Positions 1-15,000 of a DNA stretch of 64,000 nt are shown piece by piece. The position numbers and the translations under genes were made by a program. Each line of letters starts with the position of its first letter. The first letter of the stretch is position 1. The DNA lies in the NCBI RefSeq assembly GCF_048771995.1, contig NC_133024.1, positions 89,870,501 through 89,934,500 of the forward strand. The letters run 5' to 3'. Source of the DNA: Taeniopygia guttata. Its lineage: Eukaryota > Chordata > Aves > Passeriformes > Estrildidae. The notes beneath the pieces were generated by a model. The model did no database searches and was not told where the DNA came from. It saw nothing but the letters and a program-made list of their open reading frames with translations.

Positions 1-59
1 GCCATAAGGACATTTAAGGCATCATAGACACGTCGTCTAATATTCTTCTGGTCATAAGC
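1..59 (-). CDS. TFDP1: TFDP1 exon (partial), DNA-binding domain with RRXYD motif
   Basis: The minus strand reads [19 protein letters not shown] followed by the first two bases of an Ala codon. RRRVYD is the DNA-contacting motif shared by E2F and DP winged-helix domains. The acceptor AG is at 61-60. The exon starts in phase 0 after the Ser that ends the previous exon, and the left window edge cuts it. Confidence 0.97.
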
Positions 60-3000
60 CTGCTGTAGACATAGTGCATTAATCAAAAATACACCTGTGT
101 CAAAAATATTTGAAAATAAACACATTACAGCAAATGGGCAAACTCAGTTAATATCTGAACTGTTTCATTTAGCAGTAGGAAAAACAGAAGAATCTCAAGA
201 GAAATTTCTCTTCCCCCATTCAGTTCACATGAAATTGACTTCCCATATACTTACTGATTCATTTGGTGAAATGTGATTATCAGTGGTAGTGAATTCTGCA
301 ACCAACTCGTCTGCCACCTCATTGTATGAGGTGGTTCCTTTTCTTTGTACCTTCTCACAAACCTTCATAGAGAAATGACGTAAACCCTTGCCATTCTTCT
401 CGCCTTTTTTGTTCCGCTTCCTAAATATACGTATAATATATATTTTAAGAAGATTTAAACTTTGGAATATTTGATGTGTATTTTTCAAATACAGGCACAC
501 TGCTGTAAAAAACCCAAGCCTTCCCTTTTCTTCTGCTTCTTATCCCTTACCAACCTTCTCTCCTACATTTTTTTCTCTACATTTTACAATATTTATACAA
601 AATTCTAGTACCTTGATGCTTAAACACAATATAAATTTATATTTTTGCCAACTTTTCTAGCTTCAGTAGAATCACAAAATCATAAAATAGTTTGGGTTGG
701 AAGCAATCTTTAAAGGTCATCTAGTCCAACCCCCCTGCACTGAGCCAGGGTATCGTCAACTCAGTGAAGTTGCCCATAGCTCTATCCAACCTGGCCTGAA
801 ATTTTCCCAGTAGCAGAAAAAAAAATTAACCAGAGGGATATTACTTAAAGAAGCCAATAAAGAAAACCTTCCAAACTTCAAGATAAGAAGAGATAAGGGG
901 ATACATACTAAAACATGAAAACTGAATCAAAAAAGAGAACTTTTTTGTCCTTTTTTAAAATTTTTATTTTTAAGTAGCACATGGATCGAGCATTTTCCAT
1001 GCAATGTGATACTGATACTGACTGAACAAAGTCTGGTATTGGTTGAACTCACTAAACATTACACTATTACTATAACACAATTTGAAGTTATACAGTATAT
1101 GAAATTGCTATTAGAACTTCAGAGTTACAAGATACAAGCAGTATAATGAAGTTTTCTGCTTTGCAAAGTTTTTATATAAAAATTTCCTTGTAACTAGAGG
1201 AAAAATACAAGTATCAACAAAATTAGTTTCAGCAAGGGGATGTCTCAATTCTTACATCTCATTTCACTGTACAATTCCAAAGTAGAAATCTATTTATGTG
1301 TAACAGGCTACCGATAATAAATTTAGCAACTACATTTAACAAGATGTTCTTAAAAACATGCTTGCATGAAAAAAAAACACACCGAAAGAATGCATTCCTT
1401 TTATTTAATACTTTTTCTCTAGAAGGACTACATTCTTATTTCAAATGACACTCTGGGATACCCTTGTTCAATTAGAAATACACAGTATTTTCTGAAAATA
1501 CACCAGCATAAGAGAAATCATGAATCAAATCAGACAAATTCCTGTGTCCTTTTAGGACCTAAATTGTCTAAATGTTAGTAATGTCAGAATATCTATCAGA
1601 GCTTACAGAAAATATTCTGCATTCTTTTACAAGAAAAGAAGAGGTACTCATTGCTGTGTGCCTACTCCCTATTTTAGAGCAACAGACTTCAGTGGTGAAG
1701 TGCTCTTGATGAAAAGGAAAAGACTTTTTGCACACTGCTAGTCTGAGGAGTACGTACACTATCACAACACTTAAAACAAATGTTCCAACATTTTATTAAT
1801 CCTTTCTAGCTTTCATTTTGCTCACCCAGCAGACCAAGGTGAAGAATCTCCAGTCTGGTTCTGTGATGCAAAATGTGTGTTAGGCGTATGTGGACTTCCT
1901 ACCAGGATAGTATTTTGCGCTGAAGGTCTCTGAGGTGTACCGATAACCTACAGTAAAGATAAAATAATTTGGAAAATGGTAAGAATTCCAAGACATTTGT
2001 AAGTGATACAATTGAAATTATGCATTATCCAAACACTAGTACTTTACATACTTCTCTTAGATGAATCTAATTTATATACACTTGTATAAAAAAATTCTGA
2101 CTACAGTTAATATAGTTAGACAACACCCTAAGATACGAACATTTCTATTTTAACCTCCTTAAATCAAGTTTTCATGCTTGGTGGATTTCTTAGCACTGTT
2201 CAGCACTAACTTAGACAAGATCAAAACACACACACACTCCCTCCCTCCAAGGAAAATGGGGGGAAAAAAAGGAGGGGAAAAAAACCCTGTCCTACCAAAT
2301 TATGTGAAAGGATGCTGCAGTAAATTACAGTTAAAATATGAATATAAGAAAATCTGAAAATCAGTACAACCAGAGAGATAATGCAGAGCTTTTTCAAGAA
2401 CCCTCTCTCCTGGAGTCAGCCTCTAACTACTATGTTAGAGATGAGAAAGAATAAGGGCAAACTTTCCTCATCACTGGAGTGAGTGACATCAAATTAAGCA
2501 AACCCATTCCATTGCAAACACGTTAAGAGCACATACTTGGCTAAGCACAGTCTTCCAGCCTCCATGTGAACTGTCCTGAAGATGTGGCAATTTGACCACA
2601 AGTAATAGTACATACATCAGCACACAGAACTGTGCCCTCCTACCTCTGAAACTAGCTAAACAAAACACCCTCTTTTGCAGGTCATGGTTTTTATCTTTGA
2701 ATTGTTTAAAATTTAACTGTCTAGAAAATATGCATTATGGGGGAAAAATTATATCATATAGATTACTCTTTTGTAATATCTACTTTTTTGGGGTACATTT
2801 ACCTCCCAGTGGAAACAGCTGGTTGCATCCCTGACAGCAGGTAAACGAAAAAAACATAAAACAAACCTAAACACATAACCACCCACAAGCTTGCCATATT
2901 TTCCTGCAGCTACATTCTGTCTGAGCAGCAAAACTTAATTTTTCTTCCTTGGGCCATCTCCAACAGTTAAGTCTCAACAAGAGTAAAACACAAAAACTGA

Positions 3001-6000
3001 AAATGAAACATTTTATGTGTGAAAGTTACATAGATGGTACCAAAGGCAGTCTAGTGACTGTTGGATGTCCATGATTTCAGCTGTCTGGAAAGACAAACAG
3101 CTGTATTTTTCCCCAAATATTCTTTTTATATTATGCCATCCTCTGAGCAGTTAATGTATATATTTGTTATATCCACTTCTGACAGCCAGAATATCTTAGG
3201 TACTCCTTTCCAGAAGCATTGTACCATACTTGAAATGTTTCTGTCTCTTATGAAAAGCTAAAAAAACTCCTCTACTGCTTTTGATAAACAAAACTTACGA
3301 CTGTAGGAAATGGCATGAAGGTGAGGAATGTTGGCACAGGACACATGTGAACCTGCTCACTTTATCCCCATGAAAGAAAATACTGTCAGTTCTGATACCA
3401 ACTGCTCTGGCTCACCAAATGTCTCCAAAGAGTGTGAAAACCACCCGTGTGCTACTCAAGTAAATAGATTAGATGGAGAACTGAAGAAAGCTGCTAGCTG
3501 GTTTCTATTCCCTAGGAAAAATTGGAAGAAGACTGCAAGAGATGTTTTAACACCTTGCTTGCAGACAGTCCTGCTCTCTGCCTTACTAATTCCATGAGCA
3601 GCCCCACCACTGTACTGCTAGAATTTGTATCACCCTGCAATAAGATGAAAGCCAAAGCAGAACAGGGGCAGGGGCGAGGAGAAGAATTATAGCTGGAGAA
3701 AAAACAAACTGGCAGCAGCAAATCCTGAACTTCTACTCCACTCAGGAGAGTCCCGAAATACTCAACTCTACAAAGGAAGAAATGAAGTGTGCACAAATTC
3801 ACAGGTTCATTTCTAGAGTGGGACAGAGAAGTCTGATTAACACCTACTCTACATTGAAAATCTAGTCTACTGCTTTCATATCAAGAAGAACCCCAAATAT
3901 AAGACACTCTAGTTCAGATGGTTACACGTTAAGAGTTGCTTTCCAGAAGATTGAGACCACTTCTACTCAGATCACTGAATTCTAATTTTGATTACTGAAA
4001 GAATTACTATAACCTATTTATTATCTATTGCATTATAAGATTCTTTGGAGTATCTGATTTCGTACATCTCACACAAAGCTCAAAATAAGTATTTCAGCAA
4101 AAGAGTATTTAAATTAAGCAATAAAATATAGTTATTTTCAATTTCATCCCACTTAGCTCAAATTGTCATTAAAACGTGTTTATGGACTTCATTTAAATTT
4201 CCCTATGCCAGATTTCAGAGCAGAATCTGAAAGAGACACTGATTTTAAATGGCAAGACTAACAAAATATAAAGCCACCTGAACAGTGAGGTAGCTTCATG
4301 ACGATTTGAGCATCACCTTTGAACTTCTTTATGCAATACATTTTTTATATAACCTAAATCTATTAAAATTAGAAACAAACTTAGATTATCTGCCCATGAT
4401 GAGTGATACAGACTACCAGGCTACATCAGATTTGCAGTATGTGTAAATAATAGGACAAGCAATAAAACTATTTAAATAAACAACCAGACGAAATACACAA
4501 ACAAAAACCCCCAAACAAAAACACCAATAACCCAAACAAACCCACATCCTACAAACAAAGAAACAAACAAAAAAAAAAACCCCAGAGTCTCCTTACCACT
4601 TGTTGTGCAATGTTGACATTAGACTGTCCGAATGTTTTTGGCAGGAGCTGTTTTCCAATCGTATTTACTGTAGAAGGATGAACAGCCAATAGGGAAACAA
4701 CCCCTAAAACAAATACAAGTAGAGAGCTTCAGGTCAGTACATAGTATTATTTTAGCAAATAGTCTCATCTATACTACCAATGCATATTACTGGAAACTAG
4801 CCCTGAAACACGCAGTCTCAATATAAATGTAGCATTTACACATTTGAAGCAAAAAAAGAAATTAAGATTCAGTACGTTCTCTCAAACTTTCTTCTATATA
4901 ACTTTACCAGTCACTGTTTTAATATGAGTATGTTTTAATTCCTTGTATTCCAATTCTTCTCTTAAAGCAGAGTAATAGGGGCAACCAGCATTTGACAAAA
5001 AGCACACTCCTCTCTTCTTCTAGCCTTACCCTTAATGGCTACTGAAATCATTTTCAGAACCACCTGACAAACATGCCCAATGCCATAGCATATGGCACAG
5101 CCTTTTGAGACATGCTGATCTGCAGGAGATAACATTTGGCTGGAACAGGCCTTTCCAAGAGAATATTCCCAACTTTCCTGTCAGTGTCCCCTCCCAGCTG
5201 AAGGCAGGGCAATAAAGAACAAACCCCAAGAATCCATTATTTCAGAAAAATACACGCAACTCAGCACACTGACCCTGCAGGAAAGGTAGTTTTCTCTCTC
5301 CCTGTTCATAACCTATACACAATCAGCACTGGTAGGTAAAGCAAGTCTTAAGGCATGTAAAAGATAAATCAACTACAAAAATAACAATGCAGGTATCCAC
5401 TAGCAGTTTGATGTTCCATGATAAAGTTTAGAAGAAACAACCTCAAACCCACCTATTTAAAACAAACAAAAAACTCCCCAGCCAACAACAAAACAGAGCA
5501 AAGAAAAAAGAAGCAACAAAGGCTGACTACAGTAAGAAAATGATGAACAAACCAGTCTTAAAATAATGGAGACTTTTTTTTTTTTTTTGCCAAATCAATT
5601 GTCAAGTGGTTGTCAGGTTCAGCAGTTTTTTCCCTGAGATGACTTTTAAAGAGGCCAGTGGGGTCAGAAGGACTTGGTACAACTCTCATTCCTCTTTTCC
5701 CCATTGTCCAATACAGAAGCAGTAAGTTAGTATTTTTACAAGGGCTGTATCAGGAGGGTTGTAACTGCCTTAATGCCTATTATCTCTCTTTACACATTCA
5801 GGAAATCTACAGGAAGTCTGAGGACAAGTCATATCTTCTTTAACCCCTTGCTTTCCAGAAGGCAGATATTTCCCAGCTGCTATTACTACACTATGTCAAA
5901 GTAATAGCTTCACTTAAGACTTTACTCTCAGTCACCAATCTATTCCCAAACAGGATGCACAGTATGTCCTTCTTCCATTACTAACCAGCTTCCCAGTGCT

Positions 6001-9000
6001 CCTTCAGAAAGTCAGCAGCTATCCAGTAACATAAGTCTGTTATACATTCCTGTCCCTCCAAATACACTCATCACTATCATGATCAGAATTGTGCTTGTTC
6101 TTTCTCTCTGTGGAATACAATAAATCAATATAAACTATCCTGACTTGCAGTGCTTGTGTAGCTTTATCTCAGCTTCTTGGGGGTCTTTTTTTTTTAACTT
6201 CTTCTCACTGTTTTAAAAAATTCAGTGCAGTCTGAAGACTGTATTTTCAGTATAAAAGAGGAGTTTTAACTGCTTTCCAAGGTTAAGACACCTGATCTAT
6301 TTGATCATCTTCTCAGAATCACAGAATATTCTGAGTTGGAAGGGACTCACAAGGATCATCAATTCCAATTCTTGAGTGAATGGCCTATACAGGAATCAAA
6401 CCCCCAACCTTGGCATTATGAGCACCATGCTTTAAGCAACTTTCTCTTACCTCAGATGGCCACTGTTGCTTTCTAGTTCTCCTGCCCTTTCTTTTGCAGA
6501 TGACAGGCATCCATACAATATTCATGACCAAGGAATGCAGTATGTTATGTATAGCTTGTTTACTATTTTATTCCCTGTTCCTTTTTACGTAATTCTACAA
6601 ATTCCCCCCCAAACACTGATACCACATTTTCATTAAAATAACCTACAACTTCAAGATCTTTCTTTAGTGCTAATAGCTCACTTGGGATACTCATTGTACC
6701 AAGTTCAGTTTTCACCAATTATTAACCCATGGGAGGACCATCCCATTCTATCACACCTTAGCTTAACAGGCTGATTAAGGACCTTGATAATCAAATTTTT
6801 TTTATTATTTTTAAGAAATCCAAGGACATTGCTCTGATTAGATAATCCTTATCCACATGGTTGTTGACTCTTTCAAAGCATGACTTTGAAAAGAAGTAAC
6901 TGCAGACCCTGCCTTTTCACCTCCTTCTAGAAAAGCCCTGTTGAAGGCCACTATCACATCTGTCCACACATGCATTGCTTCTCTGTTACGTGCTCAACCG
7001 AGCCGCCACCAAATCTGACTTACACTCATCTGCCATGATCTGAGCCCTTCACAAACTGGTGCAGACTATGCTGCTCTCTTTCCTCCTGATACTATATCAA
7101 TAGTGCCAGGGGGCCTGGGCAGACAAGAAGCTGTGTGCAACCCAGAGGGGCTCCCCTATGCTAACACAGACTTAAACACATCCTGGGCTGCATTTGGAAG
7201 CATATAACAATAAGTGATTATTCCTTTTCGTTCAGCAGTCCTTATGCTGTCCCTGGATGACTGTTCAGTTTTGGAGCCCATGGTGCCAGAGAGGCACTAG
7301 CAAAAAGGAGAGAGTACAGCAGGAAGACACCAGTGCCTTGGGTACTGGAATATATCCGGCACAAGGAGAAGCTCAGGGAGCTTGGTGTGTTCAGCCTCTG
7401 GAAGAGAAGGTTAAGATGGAGCAAGGAAAAATTACTGTTAAATGCAAAAATCACTGCCTTCAACTATGAAAGGGAAGCATAGAAATTACAGAGGACACAA
7501 CAAAAGGAAAAGAGGGAATAGTCACAAGTTGTGGCATGGCAAATTCCAGCCACGGAAATTGCCAAAGCCAGTGCACAGCAACAGGCTGCATAGGAGATTC
7601 CTTGGTGATACACAGCAAAATTCAAGAACTGAAGGCTCTGTGCATCGAAGCTGATTCTGCTTTGAAGGTAAGGTTTATTAGATGGTCTCCAGCCTCCTGT
7701 TATTAATAATTTTATTTTCTGAAAAGAAATGGCCATCTTGCAACTAAAACATCCATGTGAAAGATCGAGCACACACTATGTTTCTTTAAATCTTTAATAA
7801 CACGAACATTTCCTGTAGTGCTGTTCCAGAGTTAATTCCTGCAACTGAACAACATGGCTCTAAACAGAAACTATGAGGTTCATCTTTATGTACAGCACAA
7901 ACTGACTTGTAAGGAAACATAAATGTAAGTGAAAGAACAGTAACACAAGCATCACCATGCAAACTAAAGTCAAAATCAACTTAAAAGCTATCATGAGCAT
8001 AACTGCTCAATTATACAGAAATAAGAGGATATTTTCAATTTCTCTGTCCAAGTGCATTCTATTTTCTCTTTTGCCTCACATGCAAACATTTTACTTATAC
8101 TCATTTGCATTTTCAAAGGCTCATAATATGTGGGAGGTTTTTGTTTGTTAAATACAAGCAGAAGTAATTTTATCAGCTTAGATTTGCAAGTGACTGACAG
8201 CTCAGCTTCTCAAATCTTACTACTAATTTCTTAATTACTGTTACTCAGCAATCAGTGCAACCCCAATAATCCTATATTTTGTAGACAACATAAAGTGTAC
8301 ATAACAGCATGTAAAAATTAAAACCACAAGTCTGCAAACAGTTTTACTGTCATCAAGTCTCCTTTTCAAAACAAATTAATACTGCTAATACTGACACATC
8401 ATTTTTTCCCCCTTAAAGACTTTGAGAACCACAGGAAAATGCCATGTAGAGCAGAAAAAACAAAGTATAGAGAAGGATATAACTACTACCACTACTACTT
8501 ACATTCACAGTGTCAAAAATGTTTGGAAAACTACTTTTAGTAACTTAAAAGCAATCATTAAACCTAAAGGGGAGTAGAACTTCATCAGTATGATGTTCCA
8601 GAATATCTCCAAATACAAGATACTCATGCAGATGGAATCAAGGAGTAATGGCATAAAAATCTGCAGATCAAAAGAAGCAGCAAACTCTAACAAAATCTGC
8701 TATTTATCTGTCTACAGACAAGTAAGTGCTCTCTTTGGCTACTGGTTAACTGGGCCTTTGCTTGCATATAAAAACAAACCAAAGAGTTTTACCAAAAAGA
8801 AGGAATCCCTTGCAGAATTTTGACAGTTTAAAGGAAGGTGATGCAGTTAATTTAGAACATTTAAAAAATCTTAAGATGACACAGAAAAAAGACACCGTAT
8901 GAAACAAACGAGTGCCCTCTGCAGACAGTGAGGTTAATCTCCTGAAAAGCTGACTGCTCCAGTTCTTGAAACAATAGTGACTTTGAACTTTGTGTTCAGG

Positions 9001-12000
9001 ATAGAGAGGATGGGCTTTGGTACTCCTTGCCTCAGGGACAGAAAATCAGATTCATTCTAGATTACCATTTTCTGAAGTAACTTGCCTTTATGTTTTCTTT
9101 ACTTGAGAAAAAGAGAGCAGTCAACAAAAAGCAACTCAGTTCCCTTGTAATGTAGTCTCTAACAAACTAAGTTCTGTCATAAAATAGAGGTGACAATTAT
9201 ATCCTGGGAGCTGATTCCCCACATGTCACTCCTGTGATGTCATAGCTGTTAACATCTCTGTCAGGAACATCACAGATATTTCATGTTATTTTATTAGTTA
9301 GTTATATGCTAATTTTCAGAAAATACATAATTCTTTTTGAGGGTCTCTGTGCGACAACACACAGATGATTCTCTCCTATTGTGTGCCAAGTCAAGTAAAA
9401 GCACCTCTACTTACTGAAGAAGCCACACCATCCTGTTAAGACAACAAACATACTCATACAGCAATTCTGAACTTTTGTGCAGAAATCCATGTCTCCCAGT
9501 GTGCAGTACTCACTAACTGATTACATCAACTCAGACTTCTACGTAATTCTTACTATATTTGTATATGACTAGTAATAGTTCAGCTATTACAAACCAGTTT
9601 TTCCAAGTCTGTGTTGATATAAACTGGGGTCCATTTTTAGACTTTCCAAAATTCCATTTCTACTTCCAGAAGGAATTTTATTTTCTTAGCTTAACTTGAT
9701 ACAATATTAATTGGATTTTGCTCAGCTGCAGTAATACATACACATTTTATAACCAATTTCAAGCATGTATCTGTTTGTTGAAGCATAATTCATGGGTTCT
9801 GAAATTGATGTCTTGTTCTATTCCAGAGGAACAATTCCAGTCACTGTTAAAAATCAGGCAATATGAATTTTCAAGTAAAAGTAACAATAACATTACACTG
9901 CAAGTTTCTTGCCACATAAATAAAAAGAACAAAACAATCTTATAGTTAGGCAGTGTTGAAACACAAGTCTAAACACACCTTAAAATGTTACAAGTTTGTC
10001 TCTGATTTTTTTTTCTTATCTGAAATGTAAATATAATTAGCCTATAAAATGGTAAACCTTTTTTTAAAGCATAAGAAGTGAAAACAGCTAGAGACATATC
10101 TTAAAATCATTTTCTGGTTACATACCAGTAATGCCACCTACTGGCGTAAGAGAAGATCCAACTTTTCTTTCTGAGTAATTTTTAAACTAAGAGCTTTAAT
10201 TTCAATACAATATTAAACACCACTGGTTACCTTTTCCCTCTCACCCATCTGAAGCAAATAATTTCTTTCATCCAAATTTCTCCACAAGTGAGGGGCAAGA
10301 TTAGAATTGAATCATGTTCTATTTAATACTTATGTAAATATATTTAATACTTAAATATCAACAGTCATCTGAATACGACAAGGACCAAAATGTAACCATT
10401 TTCTTCAAAATGTATCCTCTAGAAACAGCAAAAATTCTCAGTTTCTAAAATTCATTGTCAAATTCAGAAAACACAAACTCGTCAAGAAGTTTTGCTAGTT
10501 CAGCCCCTATTAAAAATTCTTCCTATCCTTCCAAACCATATGTATTTGCTAACTCTCAAAATTAATTAGTCAGATGGAAACCAGCTTCCTGGTTACCACA
10601 TAAAACAAACCTTTCACAGTCATACTTCTTTTCAGGGCTATATGGAGTGTTACCCTCCCGTAATGGAAATACACAGGGGCATCAGAAAACATGGGCAAAT
10701 TTACAGGCAACTTCTTCTGGAGTTTGCACAAGCTCTGGAGGAAACACAAGCTGCCATCTCATTTCTACCACAAATAGGCTGATACCTCTCACTTCACACT
10801 ACAGACGGCTTTGAAGCAATAAATTTTTAGAGCATTTTCTAGAAACGTATTTTATGTGCATGACTAATTTATTCAAAATTACATGCATTCCTCATTTTGA
10901 AGAAACCTCTGTGGCGTTGTTGTTTGGTTTTGGGGGCTTATTGTGTTTTTGTTTGAGGTTTTTTACATACTGTTTTCTCCTCTTAAAACAAATAAAGTCT
11001 GTCTCTGCTTTAAAACAGAAATCCTAATCTGGAGTTCATGGCTGAGACCAGTTTCTCTAAGATCAGTCTCTCCAGGAGATAAGTGGAAGCACATCCATGT
11101 TTGCTGAAGTAAAAAGGTTGTCTACACTGGTAACCTGTTTCTGTCAGCAGACATTAATGAACAGTCAGGGAATGAGTGCATGGATAAGACTACATACAGA
11201 GATTACTCTCTAACCCACTCTACCAGATTCCAAATCTTTAGGATTTTTTGAGCAAGAGGTTGCTCAGCATAAGTGTTCAGCAAGATGGTGATGTCCCCTC
11301 TTTACTACTCATCTAAGAAACAACAGCAACATAACCCTACCACCAAAACTCAAGTCTGAAAAGGATTTATCCAGTTTCCATACTTCTGCCAGTGCAGATT
11401 AAAAATTTACAGAAGCTGATTCACAGCCCATTTTGAAAGCAAATTGCAACAAAGCTGTTCAGGCTGTGAGAACTTTTGCATCATAACCTGTTTTGGCCAG
11501 GAAAGTCAATCTTTGCTTGCTGAGCTTTCATACGTGACCCATATACCTACTACTTAGACACATACCTTACAGACTGCTGACAACGATGTTATAGAACTGT
11601 TTCAGTAACAATACTCTGCTCTTTCTCTTTAACCCTGTTTTGCAAGCATGTCCTTAGGACCCAGCACACAAGTCATTTTTTGTCCTCTACCATCCCCCGT
11701 AAAACCTTTATTCCTCTGACAGCTGAACTCCTCCTCCTTTCACATCTGGGTACAACAAGTAGAAGCTGAAGCAAGTAATACATTTCTTGCTGGATTTTCT
11801 TCTCAATCCACTGAGTTTCAAAGTTGGACTTTTCCAAAATTATGATGGAATGCACCCTCAGCATTATTAATCCAGTGACTCTGAGTACTGTAAAAGCATA
11901 AGAAGAATGAACTTCAAAAAGCAGTCAGGCTCCTGCATTCTCCCTCAAGAGCCTGCCCCATATTACAGCTGTCAGGGGCAGCAGATTGGGCTAAACAAAC

Positions 12001-15000
12001 CACTCATCTGACACAGTAGGGAGATTCGACCCCACAACCAGTATCAATCATGTAATGTACTCTCAATCTCTTCTTGTGATTGACTTGCAACTTCAAGAAA
12101 AGGAATACAAAGAAAAATACAAAATTTCTTTCCTTAAAAGAAATACAAATACAAAGGGGAAGACGAAGAAAAAAAACAAAAACCCAAACAAACAAACAAA
12201 AAAACCCATAAAAAACCCTTTAAATGGTGACCACCAGATAAGAACATTAAGGATTTTTTTCCCTAACCACCTTCAACTCACCCTAAAAAGTATACCAGAT
12301 ACACTTCTGCTACCCTAGGAAAGCTTACTCCATGACTGTTCTGGACTAAATCCTCTCCATTGTGAAATTAAGAGAAATTTTGCACAGATTTAAAAAAATA
12401 GAAGAGAACAGCACCTTGTTGATATAATGGCATGCAATGCAGACAGATATTTTCAGAGAGAGCATAGTACTTTGTATGTAGTTGTCAGTCAACATTTAAA
12501 GACTGCACAAAACCCCCTAAAATTATAAAAAGTGGCAAAGAAAAAAAAATACTACTTCAGTGAATAAATTATGATACATATCTGAGTACTTTAAGTGACA
12601 AATATTTGCAAGTCTCTGATCAAGACCACAGAGTCTGCACATAAAACACAGACAAGATCCACAAATTGGTGAAGCTAAGAGAAATAGTTGTTTCTTCTCT
12701 ATATTAAGAATCAGTTACTGTCTATTAACTTCACAGAACTCCCCTAAAAGCAATGAGATATAGAAATGGGCCAAGGATTGTTCAGTTTGCTGTGTTATAT
12801 ATTGAGAGTAGAGAGCTCTACTCTCAAACTGGACAAAGTGCAGGGCTATAATAAACTAATTAAGAACTTAAATTTATTTACAAAATTCTATAAGCAATAA
12901 CATGCCCTCCAATTTGACCACTTCTACTTAGAGCTATGTAATAATGGAAGAGTCATACTTCCAGTTCTTGCTATCTAGACTGCACTGTTTTGACTACATC
13001 TTCACTGTCTGTAACAGGGTCTAGACACCTATGTGGGTGTAAAATGTACCCTCCTAAAGTATCTGCCCTGAAAAATTATCACTTTTACTGCCCACAAGGT
13101 TAGGACATATGGTACAGCTGTTAAGGATCAGGTACCTACTTGCACACTTCTTTAGCTCAGGGGGGTGTGACTGTGTTTACAGAAATACGCCTCTGCCAGT
13201 TAATACGTGTCTTCACTCAACCCTTAGTGCCCTCTCCACCAAATGCAGAACAGGACAACTTAGTGGGATAACCCCCTTTGGTAAAGCAATATGTATTTTA
13301 GACTAGGAAATGTCCAAGACAGAGTCTAGTGAGATGCCAAAAAAATACTTACTGTACCTACTGGTGGTTACAGAAGTTAAATGGGTTTCCTGAAATAGTA
13401 TATAAAATACTAGAGCAGTAATTCTAAAGGAGTTCACTTGAACCAGACTACAAATTAATCTGGGGGTACTGGAGTATTCCAACAATACTTAAAGCCAGTA
13501 GATTAGTCAACAGTAAGGTTTACAGACAGTAAGCAGATGACTGTGTTAATATAAATTTCACCTTACTTCATACAGCCTATCAAAGGACACCATCTGTCAT
13601 ACACAAGAATAAAGCAGACTGTGATTATTAGGAAGCAACAAAAAAGGAAAACGGTCTTTTCACCAAAATATATTGTGAGGTGCCTATGAACCAAATATAA
13701 TGTTACACAGAAGAATTATTGATCTCTCCATACAAAAATGACTGACACTTCACTTGGGAATCATACATGTTTTAGTCACTTGTATTCAAGAAAGTTGATG
13801 AAAGCAATCAAAAAGGCTCAAAAGATACAATAAGGAAAACACAGAGGACAAAGAGTACATCTGATGAGCAATCTAGGAAACAGTGGCTAGTTAGCTGTCA
13901 AACTAGTAAGGTTGTTATTTACAAGAGTCTCATACTCAGTTGTTATTTACAAGAGTCAGTACACATGCTGAAGAAAATTGACCTGATAAACAACTGTCAC
14001 CAGCAGAATGCATAAACTGACAAGAATATACTTTACTGGAATTAGAGAAGAGTTCTACAGTCTTGCTTTGGAAACAGCCTTCCTGTAAGAATACATGAAA
14101 TGTAGTCTTCAAATGTAGCATAATCAGTTTACAGAAGAGGTTACATGCCATAGCTGTGCAGAACTGCAAGTGGCTGAAACTCAGTGCCACTTCTGGTTTT
14201 CTCCAAACTATCCTAACTGGGAAAGTGCAGCTCCTTACTCCCTAAATCCTTAGGTACTCTCAGTTTTTTAGCTCAAGTTATTCAAGTTCAAATTTATATC
14301 TTGTGTTTTATTAAATTGCTTAATGACATTACATGATCACAGATGCAAAGGCATTATCTGCAAGACCAAAACAGTTCTGTTCACAATATATTTTGAAGTA
14401 AGCTTGCAGGAGAGTGGATGCACTATTGTAAAAACTGTTATAACCCGTTTTAAACTTCTACTCCCTTGCATTTTTTTTTTCCATTTGCTAAAACACAGTG
14501 CCCCAAAGATGCTTTAGAACATCCTGGTCTTTATACTTCAACACAAGCTACACTAAGGAGATCACATGTAGGACAAACCACCACTGAAGTGCACCTGTAG
14601 TTTTAAGACAATTATAAACCAAGGCAAATCTACAGTTTGCTTACTGATCATATAACTTAAGAAAAACTTTACAGAAACTATGCTAAGAAAGCAGTTTAAA
14701 GCCAGTAAAATGCATAACAACTAAAAATCAAGAAATGGAGAGTCCTACTAGGAATTGTGCTCTTACCTTTTCCAGGACTTAGGTTTTGGTCTATAAACAC
14801 CTTAAGCTCTCCATTGGCTTCAATTAGTCCAGCCTGTTAAAGAAAGCAACTTTTATTAATTTTACAAACATAGATCACCTTTTATTGGTAAAGATGAAAG
14901 GTATCTTACCAGTAGCCTCTACTGCTACCACTCTCATTTTGTCACAAACCTGCCACTATGAACTGTTTGGGGGAACGTACTTGTCAAATTTTAAGGTCTT

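Larger units (their letters stand above)
4704..14766 (-). other. TFDP1: TFDP1 intron, about 10 kb
   Basis: A long AT-rich intron. It holds a TguSINE1-like SINE (6,313-6,462) and a diverged CR1 relic (about 7,250-7,640). It also has A-rich runs near 5,460-5,520 and 12,110-12,230, a palindrome at 12,802-12,827 and a 19-base direct repeat at 13,911-13,957. Short open frames in it look random. Confidence 0.75.

Noticed and set aside
6370-6460. tRNA-Ile-like sequence
   Set aside because: It is joined to a CR1 3' tail and has a decayed A box, so it is a SINE head and not a working tRNA gene.
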